From the NCBI RefSeq assembly GCF_051622035.1, contig NC_135360.1, forward strand, positions 8,484,001-8,548,000: a stretch of 64,000 nt of DNA, written 5' to 3'. The DNA is from Arctopsyche grandis. Taxonomy: Eukaryota > Arthropoda > Insecta > Trichoptera > Hydropsychidae. The notes beneath the pieces are model-generated. The model was not told the origin of the DNA and searched no databases. It worked only from the letters and a program-made list of their open reading frames with translations. Of this stretch, positions 38,056 through 49,999 are shown in pieces (the stretch's first letter is position 1; each line of letters starts with the position of its first letter). A program made the translations under genes and the position numbers.

Positions 38056-38541
38056 GGTCTGACCGCACTATGCGACAACTGAACGATCCGACACTTGACA
38101 ACAGTACGCGACCGAATATTGTTTGCATGCAATTGTATGAGATATAACGCACTGCGGGACAGTCGCATGACGTAGAACTACATCGTGCGTCAAAGTTGAC
38201 TTTTCGACCAACTTTGACACAAGGTGTCGTTCGCGATGTGACGCAAGTGTCGTTGAGTGGGGGTTTCCTTGCGACAATTATTCTCCTTCTTCATATCGTG
38301 ACTTTGAAATAGCATGTAGTCATAATCTTTTGGTTTTTCTCAATTGTTCTTCTTCCTCGCATATCAAAGATACTATAATAGCGTCCGTTTCGTCCATCTT
38401 GCTCCGAGGTACCGAACGAATGATTGACATAATTTACTGCGTAGTGTCGCATCGCTGTCGTTCAAGTGCGGTTTACCTAATATTGTCGCACACTGTTGTG
38501 AAGTGTCGGATCGTTCGTTTGACGCATAGTGCGGTCAGACC
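38056..38541. mobile_element. TTAA-flanked MITE with 50-bp inverted ends
   Basis: Begins GGTCTGACCGCACTATGCGA and, reversed, GGTCTGACCGCACTATGCGT; about 46 of 51 terminal positions agree. Bordered by TTAA on both sides (38,052-38,055, 38,542-38,545). 486 bp, no transposase. It sits 42 bp right of a solo LTR. Confidence 0.72.
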
Positions 38542-38649
38542 TTAAAAATTACAGTCGACGATGACCGGTCACCCGTCGACCAGTCGACAGTGTGCAATAA
38601 GCTTGAGAGCAACTTTGTCGGCCGACTTGTTGCACGATCAGATAAAATG

Positions 38650-38885
38650 TATACAACTAGCTCCAGGTCAATCGTTTCCTATCAGAGTTTGCAAATTTTT
38701 CCAATCTCTTGAGGTTTGCCAATTTGTATATTAAAACGTTGCAAAAAATCCTCCATAGATGTCACTGTGGATGATATTTGTATGAATTCACATTGTATTG
38801 ATTGTATTGATTGTATTGATCGTATTTTATCTGTATTAGTACACTCGTCGCTTTGGAGCTATCTGTAAAGGCGAGTGTACATATT
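38650..38885 (+). mobile_element. 5'-truncated SINE copy, second tail type
   Basis: Body tcaatcgtttcctatcagag and a 3' end with arms CACTCGTCGCTTT / AAAGGCGAGTG around a short loop, as in the 8086-8510 copy. It contains a short gattgtatt tandem repeat. Confidence 0.65.
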
Positions 38886-40154
38886 CGATTGAAAATTGTT
38901 TGAAACAATTTTAACCTTCCCGGATAGGTTTGTCGGAAATATATGATTTAGGTCCGGTTTTGTCGCTGATCTTAGCACGCTGGATGATTTTCTCAATGCC
39001 GCAACAACGACACGATTAGGCCAAACAAACGGTAGTTAGGCAAAAAAAAAAAAGGTTCACTTGTGAAATCTAAGCTGGTCTCATTAAAACTCGGTGGCGC
39101 TAATTACGCTCACATACACACGCGATTACTAAAAAATAATAATTCAAAAATCAAAAATTCACTTCGTGTGACCTTAGGCTGTGATGATTTGTAAAGTTTT
39201 CTAAATATAAAGAAATAATAGATTTATAATAAAAAAAATTTAAAAAAATTGGATTGTTCCGATTTGAGGCCAAGATCAAAGCCCGTTTTTTTTTGCCTCA
39301 AAAAATATTATTATGTGAGTTAATCAATTATATTACTTCACACGTTTATGCACATAATGGGAGCGCGATGATATAAGTCAATTATAAACACACGTGTTTC
39401 TCAACCTGACGATTAATATTCTAATTTACAGTTTCGAAATTATTTCACTTGCTTCTATGTTTTTTTTCTTTTTAAAATAGCGGTTCATTTTGATTTATTT
39501 TTCGTATGATAATTTTTTGAAATTCATTATGCAATTAGTTACGCCCATTTTCTCCGTAAAAATTTTGTTCGATATATTATATTTTTATAATAATAAAATA
39601 TAGAATTAAGTGCCGTAACTTTGGTTAAATAACAATTTCTTTTTGTCGAAATCAGATCGAGTGTAATGATATTATATGTGTATATATTGTAATGTTACTT
39701 AATTTTTATGAGAAATTATTTTATTTCAATAGAAAAAAAATCAACAATGAAATTCTTTTGCTCCATTCAATCTCCATTATAAAATCGTATCTCGTCTTAA
39801 TTCGATGCAAAACTCATACACCATAACGAATAATGGTAGTGAAAATTCATGAAGCAATTTATAAATTGATTTTCAAAAAAAAAATAACAAAATCTAGTTC
39901 AATAATATTTTTAAATATCTCATAGCAGAAATCTCTCGCGTTTCTTTTTGTATATTTTAATTTAAAATCAAACCACACGTGCTTCTGAAAATTAACAATA
40001 ATATTGTCAGATGATATAGCGTTCTCATTATAGTTTTTGCTAATATTGAAAATTCTTCTATAAAATAATAAAATTCTACTAACTTTACATTCCATTATGT
40101 TCTCTCTGCAAGACAGTGAAAAGCAAGGCACTCTGTACATTATAAGACCCTGTG

Positions 40155-40989
40155 AGGGTGCAGACACATTGAATTGTACGGCACGGCTTGCCTAGATAGA
40201 CTCCAGCTTTGATGGGCGTATCCTGATGTCTTTCTTAATTCGCACGATATCATTATTTCGACAAGTTTCTCCTACAATACTTAAAATATTAAAATCGCCG
40301 CTATCGATCACTGTAAAATATATGTGAATATAAGGATAAAATATCACCGAAAACACTCCAGGGGGTACGTTTTGACCTAGATTGCCACATAATAGATCAG
40401 GCGTTTTTTTTTAACCCTTTGAGTGCTGACAGCTTTTCTGTTGAAAGTCCTCCACGCTGAAAATTTCGCCAACATTTCTAAGAATAACTAGAATTATTAT
40501 GAAATCTAATGGAAAGCAGGTATAAAAATTGTAGCTAATCCAAACAAACCCTAGATAACTACCACCGAGGATTTTGAATTTTGTAAAGGTGTGTTTAGAC
40601 TCTCTAATATATCTTGCAACAACATAAAATAAGCAAAAGAAGTCTATTAATGAATGTATTTTTCCAAAAATAGTCTACTATCTTCTTCATTGTTGTCAAA
40701 ATGTAATGCTCACAATCTATGTAAATGCCAAGCCACAATCTAAGCTCAGCAGTTAGGGATTTCCACCGAGAAATTCTGCTATGTTTATAAATTCAAAAAT
40801 TACGGTGTCAACCAGTCTAAACATTGACACGGATTGAACTGGAAAGGCTTAGAGGGTAGTATTCTTGTTTATTTTTTACATACTCAAAAAACAACGCCGA
40901 TCGGCGTTGGTCAGCATTCAAAGGGTTAAACGTGCAAAACTATTAAAAAAAAAACACATGCCGCGTACCACTATGTGTGTCTACACCCT
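40155..40989. mobile_element. MITE family A copy interrupted by a TTAA element
   Basis: Ends AGGGTGCAGACACATTGAAT and, reversed, AGGGTGTAGACACACATAGT. Shared body blocks: gatgggcgtatcctgatgtc, aaaacactccagggggta, aaaacacatgccgcgtacca. The middle is occupied by the element at 40,415-40,925. Confidence 0.65.
40415..40925. mobile_element. piggyBac-like MITE with TTAA target duplication
   Basis: CCCTTTGAGTGCTGACAGC at the left and, reversed, CCCTTTGAATGCTGACCAAC at the right, each bordered by TTAA (40,411-40,414 and 40,926-40,929). The CCCTTTG start and TTAA target fit piggyBac-type elements. 511 bp, no transposase. Confidence 0.75.
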
Positions 40990-42020
40990 AACACACAAGC
41001 TCAAGCGTCCCCAATCGAATTCAGAATATTAAAAATGTTGGCCATGGAAATGGCGGTAAAATTTGCATTAAAATTGCAATACTGAAATCTCAACATCACA
41101 ATACATATATTTGTTCAATATTTTATTGACATTTCTAAACGAACGATTGTTCCATATATTTATACAAGGCTGATTAAATACACGATTGCATAAAAGCGCA
41201 CAGTAAAATTTGAAATATGAAATAAAAATGCTTTTAGTGTTCGATTAAAAGATTGCCAAATGCGCAGCAAACGAACGACGCAAGAGCTTCAGAATGCAAC
41301 TTGTCCATAAATGACGAAAAACTGCAGTAGGTACAGTCAATGTGTTATGCACTGGAAAACTCAACTATGTTGAAATCAAATACGTACAACTAACTACATA
41401 TTATACATATCTACAAACTTTATACGGTTCTATATTCGGAATCACATTGTATAAATAATAGTTTAAATGTTGCATTATTATATTCCAGATGTATAATATA
41501 ATATAAGTAATTGGGTTTGGTATCGTATAATATAAATACGTATCCCTTTTGATTCCCGTTCTCGGAAACTCCCTGAAGCATGGTGGCCGATAACGGCGAG
41601 AGCGAGCGTTGTGAAACGCTCCGTCAAACTTTGTTAATTAATTTCGGGATCAAAATATATCCTCCTCGATCTCCCTGTTGCCTCCCATTCCGGGATCTCC
41701 CCTCGAGAAACCCAGAGGGTAGAACTAATCCTGAGAAGATACAGTTTCGCTCGCAAACTTTGCAAGCGGCGCGATCCCCATTAAGATGAAGGGGCCCAAG
41801 CGGGACTATTATTATTATTATTGTGTAATTAACCGTCAAAAGTGACGGGAGTGTTCGTTTTATTTATCGCTGAGAGTTTTTATTTTTTATATAAAATTAA
41901 ATTGTATATATGTAATTGTTATACCAGCTCACAATCATCGACAAAAAAGTGATTAGATTTCATAGAAATTTACTTAACACGTTTTCAATACATATGTATA
42001 TACGTATTTATTTATGTAGT

Positions 42021-42372
42021 ACTAGCTGAACCCGGCATGCATTGCGCATTACGCGTGCAATTCCCGTTCCAGTTCCCGTTCCCGTTATCGTTCCCGTTCC
42101 CGTTATCGTTCCCGTTCCCGTTATCGTTCCCGTTCCCATTTGTCGGAAAAACACAGACAGCGAACACATTTTAAATTATTGCGTTGCAATGTCACTCATT
42201 CCCGTTTTTCCTGTTTCCGTTCTCGTTTTTAGGCGATTTTTTTTCACAGAAATCTTCCCAGATATGCATACAACAAATCCTGAAAGTTCCATCGTAATCA
42301 GTTTAGTGGTTTAGGAGCCTATACGAGACGCACAGATAGACATTCAATTTTATATATGTACATATATAGATT
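42021..42372 (+). mobile_element. RTE-type element 3' end with internal CCCGTT minisatellite
   Basis: Starts actagctgaacccggcatgc and ends with the RTE-like signature cctgaaagttccatcgtaat, cagtttagtggtttaggagc, ttcaattttatatatg. An array of CCCGTT/TATCGTT units lies at about 42,063-42,136. No intact ORF. Confidence 0.6.
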
Positions 42373-42448
42373 TTTTTGATATTTCAACTGTTAATTTTTT
42401 AAATTTAAAATAAGATAATGATTCATTTTTATACTATTGTATTATTTC

Positions 42449-42685
42449 CTAGTGGTTTTACCCAGCTTCGCTAGGTATTTGTAATATAAACAGCTTAAAC
42501 ATGGCTTATCTAATAGTAAACATTTATTTGTTTTTTTTATTAAATTTATTTGAATCGAAAAAAAATAATATTCAACGATATCGATATCATCGTCATAGAA
42601 ACTTTGATTTGTTTTCGATGCTCCCACCCAAACCTTAAATAGTTACATAGTTACAAAGTCTCTTTCGAAATTATATATTAGATAA
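42449..42685 (+). repeat. Short RTE-like interspersed repeat, copy 5
   Basis: Best preserved copy: ctagtggttttacccagctt to cgaaattatatattagataa, 237 bp, no insertion. Confidence 0.7.
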
Positions 42686-43148
42686 GCATTGCTAACATGC
42701 TACTAGCGCCCCTTCATCCTTTTTCTTTATTTATATATTTTTTATTCACAATTTTTGAATACTTCCATTAAGTAAAATATAAAAATTTCCGTGTTCTCAA
42801 ATAATACGAGAACAAATAAAATAAAATTCAAAATAATTAATTAAATTAAAAGGAGAATATTGTCATTTTCATGAATAGATAGGGCGAATAGCGCCTCTCC
42901 TTGTAGCGCTTGTCTGCATTTTAAATAATCAACATTGTATTTTAAAAAATCCCCGCTATCACCAACTACGCTTTGGCGCCCCCCTTAAGCTTACGCCCAG
43001 GACCATCTCTACCACCCCCCCCCCCCCTTACGCTAAGGCTCTGCTTTAATACATATATTAAGATATGCTTCATATTCATGTAGGATTTAGTTTTCAAACC
43101 CATAAGAGTGTATGTATGTACATAAAAATGATTAAGTTGGCATGTTTG

Positions 43149-43290
43149 GGTCGACTGTATTTTTAAGTTGGTATTCTGCGTAAAGCCGTGACCAAACGAT
43201 AGTTCGTTTCGGCGCACCGAGTATGGTTTAAAGCGCTAAACGATTCTCATTGGCCTGTACCACGTGTCCCTTTACGAAGTGAATTCTACA
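43149..43290 (+). repeat. Diverged dispersed repeat, copy 2
   Basis: Partner of 34,470-34,600: tttcggcgcaccga, tggtttaaagcgct, accacgtgtccctttacga. Confidence 0.35.
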
Positions 43291-43479
43291 ATAAAATCTG
43301 AAATTTGATTAATCAATTAGTTTATTAGATACGCCCAGCTGGAGTCGAGTAATTGTTATATTTATATACTTTGCTGACAAGATCTGGGTGGTTATTAGAT
43401 CCATACCGACTCTCTTCTGTTAGACTTTGCCTTTTATCTAATTTAATTGTTGTGACGGATTCAATAATATGGGCACGCA

Positions 43480-43496
43480 CCCCCCCCCCCCCCCCT
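43480..43496. repeat. Poly-C tract
   Basis: C17; similar C runs at 43,015-43,027 and 29,414-29,427. Confidence 0.85.
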
Positions 43497-44661
43497 TCTA
43501 TTTCTCACAAATCCGAATTTGTTGATTTTTTTTAAATATACCTACATTGTACATATGTATGTATAATGTGATGAAATATTTATATACAAATTTGGCCATA
43601 GGTGTCCCTTTGGGGCAACCGGTAACTATGTGTGATAAAAATGAAATATATATAAAACATAAATAAATAATATTTTCTTATTCGTGTAATAACTATTTTA
43701 TTTAAATATATACATGTATGTTTTCCTCGTCGATTCTATAATATGTAAAAATATTTATATGATTTTTCAACAAAAGAAAATGTACACGTATACAAAATTG
43801 AATTGTGTATGTGGTGGAACCAGGTTAGGTTAAAATTTACGCCGTTGACATGGAGGAGAATTTGTGTAAGCCATTTAAGCCGTTTTTCCCGATTTTCATT
43901 ACCCTGGGAAATGCCTGACAAAAGTAAGCCTCCGTCCCAAGGGGAAAACTCGAACGAAAGCCTTTTGATTTTCCATCACAACGAGATTAGTTCGGCTCGA
44001 CATAATTTCCTTTTCGTTCGCAATTTTTTTACACCCACCATTATACAGAGTGATTTTCCAAAATGTGAACCACTTCCAAATTTAAATCAATGAAAATTGT
44101 ATCCCACATAAAAATGGATTGCTGATGGATATCTTATCACGGTCGTCGTTTTTATTGTTTTATACGGTAATGTTTGGTACATATGTACATATATTTATTT
44201 GTACGTGTGTTGTATTATTTATCATTTTATCCAGGTATTCCATTATTAAACTCCATTTTTAAAATACATTTTCACGTGAATAATGGTCTCGCACTGTATG
44301 GAGAGGGGTGAAAATTTTTCATCAGTCGTTCTGCGAACGAATATGGACGTTTTTTATTCATTCAAATGGATACAGAAGCTCTGAAAGGGTCAGATCGTGC
44401 TCGTTGCGATAATGGAATATAATCGAATTGAATTCCCCATAAAAGCTTCATGGAACTCCGCATCACTTCACACTCTTGCGGTATATTTTCCATCTCTTTC
44501 GCACGAATATTGAATAAAAATCTGCTATAAAGCCTTCAGCAGTGCTTAATGGAATATAATGAAAGTTATTTTTATATTTTACTCGAGGTAAATCTTTCAA
44601 AATTTAATAAAATTTCCCTTTTATAATATGATACATTAAATAATAATTTATGTATATGTTA

Positions 44662-44800
44662 CAATTGAAGTGTATCTTCCAGTTGTAGTATATTTTGACT
44701 AGTTGGAATATATTCCGTCTAACCCACGTGAGTTGATTCATATGGCGAATTACATTCCAACTGATCAAAATATATTACAACTGAAAATACAGTTCAACTA
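44662..44800. repeat. Inverted repeat, about 45-bp arms
   Basis: Left arm ...CCAGTTGTAGTATATTTTGA and right arm TCAAAATATATTACAACTG are imperfect complements around a 40-bp loop. It may be a small MITE; no target duplication is clear. Confidence 0.5.
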
Positions 44801-46449
44801 TAAGACCGGGTACCAGTAAAGGTGAAGAGGTTAGGTTTTCGTGAAAACATCACACGACTAGTAAATTGAGTTGGAATGTCACATTTTTGTTACATTTGTA
44901 TTACTCATTACCTTTATTCGTAATACCTAGCAAATATGAACAAACTATTGAATTCTAAAACATTCGTAAAAACATCAGAGTTGTCAAAACTCGACTGTTA
45001 TATTACAACTGATGCACATTGTTGAAAGTGTATTTGCGCTTGTAGAGATATAATTTACTAATTGCATTGTATATTTTTGATGAATTTTATAAACAGTTTA
45101 CTAAATCTTAATACCAACTAATCTATAAATTATTTATTAAATGAACCGAATGCCAACGTATAGATATATACATACATATGTTTAAGCAATGATTGGTCAT
45201 TTTTAAGTCATAGTGCCATTATGGGCAAGTAGGGTTCAGATTTATGTTATTTATATATATGTAACATTTACTGTAATCTCTTCTTATACCATTTTACATG
45301 CTTATTATAGTTAAATCGCCTGAGAAAATAAACATTTACATATTTAACTAATGAGATATTGTAGGAGAAACATCACAGTTGTTGACCATTCGTATTAAAA
45401 TTATTTAGTCATACCAACTGATGTTTCTATCGGTCAGTAATGAACAGGAGCACCACCGAGAGCACAAAAAGTAATGCCACAGGGTTCTTATTTTTACACG
45501 CTTATTAGTAAAGAGCGGACCCAGAGCGCGCTGTTCATTGTTCACATATTGTAAATGCATTGTCAAAGGTTTGCCGAACCTTTTTTACAAAGCATTTACA
45601 ATAATGGAACAATAGATGGGGCGCTTCCGGTCCTACCTCTACTTATTAGTTTCACTTTGACCGTATCCTTGTTTCCGATATATAATTTTCGCGAAAAGTT
45701 CATTTTTCCTCATAATAATCTAAAGAATATGATTTTTTATCCGAAATGATGTTATTAAAATGTTAAGCCATACGAATATACAATTGGGTGGGTTGGTATG
45801 TCTGTTGGCCAAAATTATAATTAATTAAAATTTAAATTAAAACACGTGATCTGTTATCGAAATGGCGGCCGCACAATTTTCATCGTATCTGTCAAACCGC
45901 AGCGTTTTGTTTTGGTGCAAATCCGCCGTCTGCGGTGCGGCCGCCCCCTGGGGACCCGCCCTGATCCGGGGGCGCAGCCCCACCCTCTCATTTTATACGT
46001 TTTTATCCGGCTGTGGCGGACACCAGCCCGACAAAAACCAATAACAATACTCGCTCATTTTTGCCAGGCGCCTCCATTGTGCGACAGATTTTCAATTTAG
46101 CCGCCACAATGGAGGCGTTTATCGATCTAAGGCGCATGCGATTTTCAACCCTATCGCCAGGCGACCGAACGCTTGATATTGTGTACAGCGATGATTGTGC
46201 GAGGGTTGTGGCAATAATATACCGAATGGACACTGTGCTGAAGTGCGCATTTTGCTTGCGCTGGTTTCTGAAGCGTTTCGCTATGAATTTAATATCTGAA
46301 ATGGATCGAATGGTGCTTTATATCTGTAGGTACACATGTATGCATGTAAAATGAACAACAAAGCTATTCATGCTTTGCAAATAGAATAGGTAAATTCTTA
46401 AAGTTTCAACATTAACATATGAAATCTTATCTATGTACATGTTCATATA

Positions 46450-46743
46450 GGTGACACGACAACTCGTTCACAGATTTCCGTAAACTGAGGATGCGCTCCA
46501 GGCATTACGTATACGGCCATCTCTTTCTCACCCCGTCTGTTCACCAAGATCTCGTTTACTATGCCATTATGTATGCAGCCATCTCTTTCACAGACCGTCT
46601 GTGAAAGAGATGGCTGCATACGTAATGGCATAGTAAACGAGATCTCGGTGAACAGACGGGGTGAGAAAGAGATGGCCGTATACGTAATGCCTGGAGCGCA
46701 TCCTCGGTTTACGGAAAATCTGTGAACGAGTTGTCAGGTAACC
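46450..46743. mobile_element. Foldback (Mutator-like) element, near-perfect 146-bp arms
   Basis: The whole element is one palindrome centred on C46596. The arms differ at only a few positions, and the central ctctttcacagac / gtctgtgaaagag is perfect. The 9-bp direct repeats GTTCATATA at 46,441-46,449 and 46,744-46,752 are the target duplication. Each arm contains two related sub-repeats (agagatggctgcatacgtaa and agagatggccgtatacgtaa). Long arms with internal repeats plus a 9-bp duplication fit Mutator-like foldback elements. Confidence 0.8.
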
Positions 46744-46753
46744 GTTCATATAT

Positions 46754-47139
46754 CAGTGGCGTTGCTAGGGTGGTGTGACCTAAAAATATTTTTTATTAAT
46801 TATTAATATTTGTTAATTGTTATGACTTAAGAGATAGAAGCGCCAACAGAGAAGGTTGTTTCTGGATTGCGTCTCCGTCTTACTGAATCAGTTTAACCCT
46901 CTTACCTTTAGGTACATACACTGATTTCTCAGGAATTCGAACAAAAGCCAATTATGGCTCATATTTGATGCTCCATCATATAACTGCACCAAACGGTTTT
47001 CGCGGTAGCTGTATAAATACAGAAAGCTGTATCTATACAGCCCTCGAGGACCACCATACAAGTAATATGTCGAATTAACGTTTTTCACTTTGTACAATTT
47101 GGTGACCGTACTCCCCTCACGGGCCTGGCGAAGCTACTG
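46754..47139. mobile_element. hAT-like MITE abutting the foldback element
   Basis: Ends CAGTGGCGTTGCTAGGG and, reversed, CAGTAGCTTCGCCAGGC. 386 bp. The flanking bases are AT-rich and no clean 8-bp duplication can be chosen. Confidence 0.6.
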
Positions 47140-49999
47140 TATATATTACTAAGCTAAAATGTGAACCAGGCTTTAGTTTCCGCTTGGAGAAATGTTTCAG
47201 TTCAGTTTAATGGTGCTTCTTGAAGGGTGTATTAGATGAAATTGCGCACTAATATGTAGTATTTTAATATCTGAATCAGAGAAATATAATAATAGAAGTG
47301 GCTTTAGGCGTTATATTGTTGCCAAGTGACGATTGTCCACAGACATTCCTAAATAATTTTAGCATCAGTCGTATTTGATACATGGTGGTCGACGTATGTC
47401 CAATAAAAACTTCTCTGGGCAAGTGCATCGTTAAAAATTGCACGATGCATTCAAAAACACAATAAACATGGGATACATTTTTATAAGTAAATTGATCATA
47501 AATATGAAAGCGTCATGGCGACAGCTAGCATTCGGTAATAGCATGCGCATACGCTTACAATATTGCGTAGATATTATGGAAACGGTATGCGTGTTATTGA
47601 AACAAGAAATGTATTCGAAAGGGCGCTTCTATTATTGTAGCATTTTTCTAATCTGAATAGTTTCATGAATTACAAGCGGCACAATTCAAACTACATATGT
47701 ACGTCATTTTTTTCATCAATAATTGGATCTGTTAGAACAGAAAGAATATAACGAAGATATGTAGATGTTAATATTTGTGATTTTTCATAATTTGATATAC
47801 TAATTATTTACAATGTGTTGATAGAATGAAGTCCACAAATATATTTACACAATAGCTGTTGCTTCCCAGACTTTAAAAAAGCCTTTTGATAAATTTTCAG
47901 TTGACACTGTTTTAGTAAATAAGCAGTTAGCAAAATCCCAGACCTCTTCTCTCCATAATTGGCATACGTAGTAAAAATTTAACTTTAATGTCGTATTGAT
48001 TACTTTTTAAAAAAACAATTTTGATTATTCTGCTTATTGTTGAAATTCAAACTCCAAATGATCTTTGATAACTTTATTATTGTGTGAATTAAATTAATAA
48101 AAACAAATACGGATTTGTTTTGTATATTATTCACACTGAAAACAAAACAAAAAAATTAATACCAGGACGTCAAATTTCTTTTGTTTTTACAAACCTCTTT
48201 TATTGTTTGTTATTCTTGTTTTAAATTGAAGATATAAAAATATCATACATTAATCGCTTTAATTAATTCAATCAAAGATAGATGATTTGTTAAAGGCAGC
48301 TTAGCTGAAAATATCCAATATTCATATAGGATTGAAACGATAATGAAATGAAAGATAAGATCCATTGCGAAATTATATATCAGAAGTTTATTAGTTTAAT
48401 TTATACTATATAAATTGTTATAATTGTAGTTACAAAACCAAAACTAAATACAAAATACATATTGGTACAGTAACCACACTAATAAACGGTTCAGAGGTTT
48501 CTCCTTAATTTTTTTTATTAATTTTAATTATAGCACTACAATAAATTTAACTTGACAATCTCTGACATGCCTCCTTACATATATAAAACAAAGGAGTACC
48601 AATTATTTTTATTTTATACATTTATGAAAGGTACAGAAAATTACTCTTAGGTTAAATTCTAGCAGTAAATTAAGTATTTTTTTAATAATTAAATAATGGG
48701 ATTTATTTAATTAATCGTTATTTTTTGTTTTGCAACACCTCTAGATACTGTTCACACGCACCACACTTTTGCTACACTCATCGGAAACGTAAATAACATC
48801 CCTTACTTACGAATCAGTCAATGTGTCCAAGATTTATGTATTGTAGTCAGTTAGTTCCCTTTTCCAATGTTATCAATGGATGAAACCTACTTTTTTTTCA
48901 TTTATTGAGTACACATTTACATTAAAAAAAACACATACATAAAGATTAGATATTTTTTCAAATTTTACATACTATTGCATCTGCCCAAAATAATTTTCAA
49001 TAATAGAGGCAATGAGCAAATTTTCATAAGTACAAAGTGAAAGAGCGATTAATAAAATATATTAATATTTATAAGCAACTTGCATTTTACTTAAAAAGAC
49101 TTTTCAAGAAAATATTATTTAATACAACCATATTTTTAGTATTGTCTGAAGATTTTTCGCCAAAATATATTAAATTTAACCGAAAACATTCCATCGAATA
49201 CTTTATCGCTTAAGGCAAATACAACTATGAATATTAATTGACACTACCGAAACGCACAATAGAGCTCACAAAACATGATCTATAAAAAAAAAGAAACTAT
49301 AATTTGACGATGCATATTAAAATTTGCCAATAAATTCATTTAAATTTAATTGACGACCGACAGTCGGTATAATAAAGCGTTTGAAAACATTCACGGAAGG
49401 ATTAAGTATATTTAAATTGATTATTTTTAAAATTTCATTCCAAAATACATGTAAAAAATACATTAAAAAATGAACTAAAAACAACTTTTTTATGTGTATT
49501 ATAAATGTTTACTTTTCGCATGTACATAGTTAAATTTCATTAAAAAATATAACTGCGTATGTAACGAAAGTAGGAATGTGATTATGATGTGCAAAACCAA
49601 CTGTACTATTTATTTGTACAACACTAGAACATTTATGATTTTCATTCTGATAGTGACTAAACTTTAAAGCCAAGATCTTCAAAATAAATCTAAGCAAACA
49701 TCTAAGCGTATCATAAGAATGGTAATTTGAGCTATAATTTGAGATACCTTCTGTTGAAAATGTTCACTTAGCATTAATTTATTACAAACTCTTGACCCAT
49801 CGTACATTACTTTAAGTAAAATATAGTTAGATTTTCCAAATTGATACACAATTCATTAATAAAATATATAGAATGAGTACAGTACGATTCGACAAACGAT
49901 TGCAAAAAAAAAAAAAAAAACATATTTTTCGAAACACAAAAAAGTATATAAGGTGATTGATGGAAAGAAAAAGATAATTCAATTATACGTTTTATTTCA

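Noticed and set aside
46013..46354. 113-codon plus-strand frame in the GC-rich island
   Set aside because: No family recognised; the reverse strand is also open, as expected for a GC-rich patch, so coding status is unsupported.
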